Assembly (NCBI RefSeq): GCF_003606365.2 | Contig: NZ_CP031933.2 | Coordinates: forward strand, 558,001 to 622,000 | DNA: 64,000 bases | DNA from: Companilactobacillus zhachilii | Lineage (GTDB): Bacteria > Bacillota > Bacilli > Lactobacillales > Lactobacillaceae | Direction of reading: 5' to 3' | Shown here: positions 60,339 to 64,000 of the stretch, piece after piece | How positions within the stretch are numbered: the stretch's first letter is position 1 | Layout of the letters: each line of letters starts with the position of its first letter | Program-made: the position numbers and the translations under genes | Notes under the pieces: generated by a model | The model's database searches: none | What the model was told of the DNA's origin: nothing | What the model saw: the letters and a program-made list of their open reading frames with translations, nothing else

Positions 60339-60526
60339 TTTATTCGTTGATTCCCAGTAGTTAATATATTGTAATAGTGTTTAATTTTATGAGGTTAGTT
60401 TATAGAAAGGTGTTGTTTTAAATTGGTCAATTTTGTCTTATATGAATAGTGTGCTTGACGTTAGTTGAGTCTTATTGGTCAATTCTAATAATTTATTGGA
60501 TGGCAATTATATTCGTAAAACAGACA

Positions 60527-60713
60527 TTAGTCGGAAGAATCAAGAAATGGTTGCTGGCTGTGAAAGTGGTGTTAGTACGGTGATTTTCCGTACTTACAGC
60601 ACCGGGCGTGTTTGGAGACTCGCGGTTTTTGCGAGGCTTCAAACCGAGGCATGAGACCTTGACTCATGCCGGTCCGCATAGCCAGCAACCATTTCTTGAT
60701 TCTGGAGACGGCA
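60527..60713 (+). repeat. Family-A cloverleaf palindrome, copy 18 (A2 subtype)
   Basis: Plus orientation, ends GGAGACGGCA. Closing stem AATCAAGAAATGGTTGCTGG with CCAGCAACCATTTCTTGATT, perfect; arm 1 TTAGTACGG/CCGTACTTA; arm 2 GAGACTCGC/GCGAGGCTTC; arm 3 GCATGAG/CTCATGC. Confidence 0.93.
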
Positions 60714-60752
60714 TCTTTAGCAACACTTTTTCAAAAAAATATAAAAAATCAC

Positions 60753-60781
60753 TTGAAATGATTATAGATTTTCGGTAATAT
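60753..60781 (+). promoter_or_regulatory. Promoter of tRNA-Tyr/Gln operon
   Basis: TTGAAA (60753-60758), 17-bp spacer, TAATAT (60776-60781). Confidence 0.75.
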
Positions 60782-60815
60782 TATTTAAGTCGAATGAGAC
60801 ATGTGTTAAACACAT

Positions 60816-60898
60816 GGAGGGGTAGCGAAGTCTGGCTAAACGCGGCGGACTGTAAATCCGCTCCTTCGGGTTCGGTGGTTCGAATCCACTCCCCTCCA
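60816..60898 (+). tRNA. tRNA-Tyr (GTA)
   Basis: 83 nt class II tRNA with long variable arm; acceptor GGAGGGG/CCCCTCC, anticodon GTA in ACTGTAAAT, T-loop GGTTCGAATCC, discriminator A. Confidence 0.97.
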
Positions 60899-60903
60899 TT
60901 AAT

Positions 60904-60975
60904 TGGGTTATAGCCAAGTGGTAAGGCAACGGGTTTTGATCCCGTCATGCGCTGGTTCGAATCCAGCTAACCCAA
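60904..60975 (+). tRNA. tRNA-Gln (TTG)
   Basis: 72 nt; acceptor TGGGTTA/TAACCCA, anticodon TTG in loop TTTTGAT, T-loop GGTTCGAATCC, discriminator A. Five bp after tRNA-Tyr, same transcript. Confidence 0.97.
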
Positions 60976-60981
60976 TAACTT

Positions 60982-61018
60982 AAAAAGGCAAAATTCATAC
61001 TTTGAATTTTGCCTTTTT
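60982..61018 (+). terminator. Terminator after tRNA-Gln
   Basis: AAAAAGGCAAAATTC pairs with GAATTTTGCCTTTTT. Confidence 0.92.
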
Positions 61019-61109
61019 ATTTTTTTCTAGTTTTTTAGACCAATTCTTAATTTTTTAGCGAAATACGGTATAATTAACAGAAGTAATGCTCGTAAAGGAG
61101 TCCATGATA

Positions 61110-61811
61110 ATGAAGGTACCAGTATATATACAAATTCATAATGAAATTAGAAAAGAAATTGAATCTGGCAAGTGGGCTGTGGGGGAACGTATTCCATCAG
61201 AGAGACAACTCTCTCAAGATTTTGATGTTAGTCGGATGACGCTTCGCCAAGCTATTCAAACACTTGTAGATGAGGGAATTTTACAACGTCAAGTTGGTTC
61301 AGGAACTTATGTTGCTAGTAGCAAGGTTCAAGAGAAGATGTCAGGTACGACCAGTTTTACTGAAATCACCGAAAGCCAAGGGAAGAAGCCTTCTAGTAAG
61401 ACTGTTTCTTATCATGTTGCCGACCCTTCAATTAGTGAAATTGAAAAGTTGAAACTTAAAAATGGCGATCAAGTTTTACGAATGGAAAGAATTCGTTATG
61501 CTGATAAGCAACCAATTTGTTTTGAAGTTGCGACTATTCCAATTGAAATTGTTAATAGCCTAAATAAAAAAGACATCACGTCTTCACTATATAAGGCACT
61601 TGAGGATAAAGCTGGTTTAAAATTAGGTGACGCTACACAAACTGTTTCAGCTATTTTAGCATCCGAAAAGATTGCTAATTTCTTAAACGTAAAACGTGGC
61701 TCGGCTATTTTGAGGGTTCGTCAAGTTACAACATTAGACGATGATCGACCTTTCGAATACGTTCGTTCACAATATGCCGGAGATCGGTTTGAATTTTACT
61801 TAGAGAGATAA
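61110..61811 (+). CDS. GntR/HutC-family regulator with UTRA domain
   Basis: 233 residues. N-terminal GntR winged HTH (PVYIQIHNEIRKEIESGKW, IPSERQLSQDFDVSRMTLRQA, LQRQVGSGTYVAS), then a UTRA ligand domain (GTTSFTEITESQGKKPSSKT, ERIRYADKQPICFEVATIP, FEYVRSQYAGDRFEF). Close in type to NagR/YvoA, which sense amino-sugar phosphates; the true effector is unknown. The ATG at 61110 is 9 nt after AAAGGAG; 61104 is the alternative. Monocistronic; targets not evident nearby. Confidence 0.88.
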   Translation: MKVPVYIQIHNEIRKEIESGKWAVGERIPSERQLSQDFDVSRMTLRQAIQTLVDEGILQRQVGSGTYVASSKVQEKMSGTTSFTEITESQGKKPSSKTVSYHVADPSISEIEKLKLKNGDQVLRMERIRYADKQPICFEVATIPIEIVNSLNKKDITSSLYKALEDKAGLKLGDATQTVSAILASEKIANFLNVKRGSAILRVRQVTTLDDDRPFEYVRSQYAGDRFEFYLER

Positions 61812-61951
61812 TTTTTAAATTTGAAGGATTTAAAAGCATTTTGTTATTGTTAGGATGTTGTGAAAATAATAGATATTTAATTTCTTTCAAATTCGTTTTA
61901 AGGTAAGATATAACCTGATATGTTTTTTAAATTTTTAACTGGGAGTCACTT

Positions 61952-63346
61952 ATGCAAAGCTTTATAAAAAAGTACAGTATCTTCTTGATGCTATATATTG
62001 TTTTTCAACCTGTATTAGATGCTGTTACCGGACTGATGGCTCAAGCACATATTAATATTACCTTCGGGGTTTTGATACGCATGGCTGTGATGGCTGTGAC
62101 TGTATTTTATATTCTGATGTTCTTGATACTTAATAGGGATAATAAACATGGGTTTCGAGTCATCGCGTATTTCGTAGTTTTAGGAATAGTTTCGGTGATT
62201 AGTTTAATTGTAAATTACAAACAAAAAGAATTATTTATACCATCGCTAGAATTAACAACTTTGGCAAAAAGTGTGTACTATCCAATCATGTTGCTAGGAT
62301 ACTTTTATGCCTTTGAAGAATTGGCTGAGGATCGAATCATCAACCGCTTCTTCCCAAAAGTAATTTTTTATGCTGTGAATATCATCAGTATTATCATGAT
62401 TATCGCTCATTTTACTAACACAAGTTTCAGTTCATATGCTTACTATAAGCTAGGTGAAAGTGGCTGGTTCTACGCTGCTAATGAGTTGAGTGCGATTGTT
62501 TCAATTGCCTTTCCAATCATGGTTTGGTACGCATTGAAAAAAATTAGCAATTGGTCAAGAATTTATTATTGGCTGACAATTATTTTAGCAATCTATGCCG
62601 CCTTGTTGATTGGTACAAAAGGATCACTATTAGCAATTCTCTTTGGTACATGTATGGCAATTTTAGCTGCTGTGATCCACTTCTTCCAAGACAGTAGCAG
62701 ACGTAAATTTAACGCCGGAATTGTAGTGCTATTAGGTTTGACCTTAGGTGGAGTTTTTGCAGCATATCCAGCTATGGCCGTATCAAGAACAGCCGAATTG
62801 CATAGTGATATGATCAAGTACAAGAAGAAACAAGCTAAGACGAAAAAAGGTATCACTAAAGACCAAAAGAAATACGTTGAAACTAATAAAACCGTTTCAT
62901 ACTTGTTGAGTGGTCGAACAGTGTACTTTGAAAATGCCGCTAATAACTTTAAGAAAGCAACCCCAGCTCAAAAAATCTTTGGTATGGGATATGCTACAAA
63001 GTTTAAGAGTGAGAAGAAAGCTAAATTGGTTGAAATGGATTATATTGATATCTTCTTCCAATTTGGATTCCTCGGCACAATCATTTACTTAGCACCATTA
63101 CTATATTGCTTGATTTATCTAATCGGAACTTTCCTTAGAAAATTCAAGGATATGTGGTCGTTTAAATGGGCAATGCTCGTTGCCAGTGTAGCGTTAGGAT
63201 TTGGAATGGCTTTAATGACAGGACACGTTATTGAAGCACCATCAGTAAGTATTTACTTCGTTTCAATCTTGAGTTATGCGATGTTGAACGCAAGAATTTT
63301 CCTTAGAACAAACCAAAATCCATATACAATTGATGTGGAAGATTAA
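61952..63346 (+). CDS. O-antigen ligase/polymerase-like (Wzy_C) membrane protein
   Basis: 464 residues with about 11 transmembrane helices and a large external loop (about 272-345, rich in Lys: KYKKKQAKTKKGITKDQKK). The loop region and flanking LLSGRTVYFENAANNF motif are typical of Wzy/WaaL/TuaE-type proteins that polymerise or ligate lipid-linked sugars. GGGAG precedes the ATG. It may be the polymerase missing from the eps cassette at 8.1 kb, or belong with the teichoic-acid-type TagA homologue just downstream on the other strand. Confidence 0.8.
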   Translation: MQSFIKKYSIFLMLYIVFQPVLDAVTGLMAQAHINITFGVLIRMAVMAVTVFYILMFLILNRDNKHGFRVIAYFVVLGIVSVISLIVNYKQKELFIPSLELTTLAKSVYYPIMLLGYFYAFEELAEDRIINRFFPKVIFYAVNIISIIMIIAHFTNTSFSSYAYYKLGESGWFYAANELSAIVSIAFPIMVWYALKKISNWSRIYYWLTIILAIYAALLIGTKGSLLAILFGTCMAILAAVIHFFQDSSRRKFNAGIVVLLGLTLGGVFAAYPAMAVSRTAELHSDMIKYKKKQAKTKKGITKDQKKYVETNKTVSYLLSGRTVYFENAANNFKKATPAQKIFGMGYATKFKSEKKAKLVEMDYIDIFFQFGFLGTIIYLAPLLYCLIYLIGTFLRKFKDMWSFKWAMLVASVALGFGMALMTGHVIEAPSVSIYFVSILSYAMLNARIFLRTNQNPYTIDVED

Positions 63347-63354
63347 AAGTGTAC

Positions 63355-63395
63355 TAAAAAAACTAGTAATCCGTTGGGATTGCTAGTTTTTTTGT
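63355..63395 (+). terminator. Terminator after polymerase-like gene
   Basis: AAAAAACTAGTAATCC pairs with GGGATTGCTAGTTTTTT; the same AATCC/GGATT core as family B. Confidence 0.9.
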
Positions 63396-63442
63396 CGTTA
63401 TAACGAAAGAGTGTTCAAAATTTATTCAAAACAACGAATAAA

Positions 63443-63620
63443 CTAGCCGGAAGGAGCAATGAAATCAGGACGCTGTGAAGGTGGCGTTAGCACTTTAGTG
63501 CTTACACCACGGGACGAGTTTTGAAATTCGCGTACTTTGCGAAGTTCAAAATCGAGCTTGGAGACCTTGGCTCCAAGCGGTCCCCACAGCGACCTAATTT
63601 TCTGGCTCCTGTAGGCGGCA
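63443..63620 (+). repeat. Family-A cloverleaf palindrome, copy 19
   Basis: Plus orientation; preceded by AACGAATAAA as in copy 4. Arm 1 TTAGCACTTTAGTGCTTA; arm 2 TTTTGAAATTCGC/GCGAAGTTCAAAA; arm 3 GCTTGGAG/CTCCAAGC. The closing stem is imperfect at GAAATCAG/TAATTTTC. No minus partner in the window; it lies between convergent genes. Confidence 0.93.
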
Positions 63621-63624
63621 AAGC

Positions 63625-63999
63625 TTATGAATGATTCTTTTTTTCTTTTTTAATTAAACGCATATATTTAGGAATCGCAAGCATTCGACCAAAACGTGTA
63701 GGTTCTTTAATTAGGCGATAGAACCATTCCAAGTTAAGTTTTTGAAAAATCTTAGGGGCACGTTGTTTAGTTCCCGAGAAGACATCAAAACTACCACCAA
63801 CACCGATCCAAATGGCATCAGCTTTATTACGATACTTGTTGATAAAAATTTCTTGCTTAGGGGAGCCTAGAGCAACGAAGATGATGTTAGGTTTCTTTTC
63901 GGCAATTTCGTTGACGATGTCTGTTTCATCTTTGAAATATCCATCGTGATAGCCAACAAGATCGATTTGAGGATAGTCTTTTTTAATTTTATCGGCACT
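63625..63999 (-). CDS. WecG/TagA/CpsF-family glycosyltransferase (5' end outside window)
   Basis: C-terminal 124 residues of a GT26 transferase; the frame is open to the right edge. Motifs: VALGSPKQEIF, WIGVGGSFDVFSGTKQRAP and LEWFYRLIKEPTRFGRM. Family members transfer ManNAc to undecaprenyl-PP-GlcNAc (TagA, teichoic acid linkage unit) or act in capsule synthesis. The short basic tail (LIKKEKKNHS) may dock to membrane. The stop is at 63625-63627, 5 bp from family-A copy 19. Confidence 0.92.
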   Translation of the reverse strand, partial: SADKIKKDYPQIDLVGYHDGYFKDETDIVNEIAEKKPNIIFVALGSPKQEIFINKYRNKADAIWIGVGGSFDVFSGTKQRAPKIFQKLNLEWFYRLIKEPTRFGRMLAIPKYMRLIKKEKKNHS

Positions 64000-64000
64000 A

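Overview
The window looks like chromosome from a low-GC Gram-positive lactic acid bacterium. Phenolic acid decarboxylase with PadR, WxL/DUF916 and SLAP-domain surface proteins, a KxYKxGKxW-type signal peptide, T-box and lysine-riboswitch leaders and H2O-forming NADH oxidase all point to Lactobacillaceae. A Companilactobacillus-like species is my best guess from the gene mix; no marker gene settles it.

Layout. 0-4 kb: end of a GT8 glycosyltransferase, an RHH/SPFH pair, then padC-padR with paired operators. 4-16.3 kb: exopolysaccharide region. A four-gene synthase operon (degenerate-GGDEF membrane protein, 50-residue membrane peptide, processive GT2, GH8 glycanase) occurs twice, flanking a Wzd-Wze-Wzb-priming transferase-LCP cassette. 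16.6-24.4 kb: SOS-controlled Y-family polymerase operon with a LexA box, ArsR plus metal P-type ATPase, SDR, a frameshifted flavodoxin-like gene, Tpx and a GNAT. 24.5-33.1 kb: Csc/WxL surface-complex locus (small YPQTG protein, WxL protein, three DUF916-type anchors) followed by two SLAP-domain proteins, one with an apparent ACG start. 33.2-36 kb: TetR, a small membrane protein and a frameshifted Mga-like regulator. 36-40 kb: lysine riboswitch-lysP, serine T-box plus a large extra structured element ahead of serS, tRNA-Asn, tRNA-Thr and a small orphan RNA. 40.5-47.4 kb: WYL regulator, then a divergent flavin-electron-transfer set (FMN_bind/fumarate-reductase-like flavoprotein; ApbE, FMN reductase, FMN reductase-PAS protein with tandem flavinylation motifs) with a PadR-like operator. 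47.6-49 kb: twin small-RNA genes with C-rich loops. 49-64 kb: nox, YfhO, two glpK paralogues (the second lacking the catalytic Asp), a POT transporter with an early frameshift, tRNA-Tyr/Gln, a GntR regulator, an O-antigen-polymerase-like protein and the end of a WecG/TagA transferase.

The most striking signal is a family of at least 19 GC-rich elements of about 140-187 bp. Each folds as a long closing stem plus three hairpin arms (a four-way junction), with compensatory changes in every stem. Seven are arranged as inverted pairs (minus copy, 124-188 bp AT-rich spacer, plus copy) between transcription units. A second hairpin repeat family, a third terminator-like one, and a 336-bp four-way-junction element in the serS leader add to an unusually structured intergenic landscape.

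Likely interplay: padC and the flavin-reductase set may be one phenolic-acid response (decarboxylation versus reduction) sharing PadR-type sites. The two synthase operons, the eps cassette, LCP, YfhO, the polymerase-like protein and the TagA homologue all serve the cell envelope.
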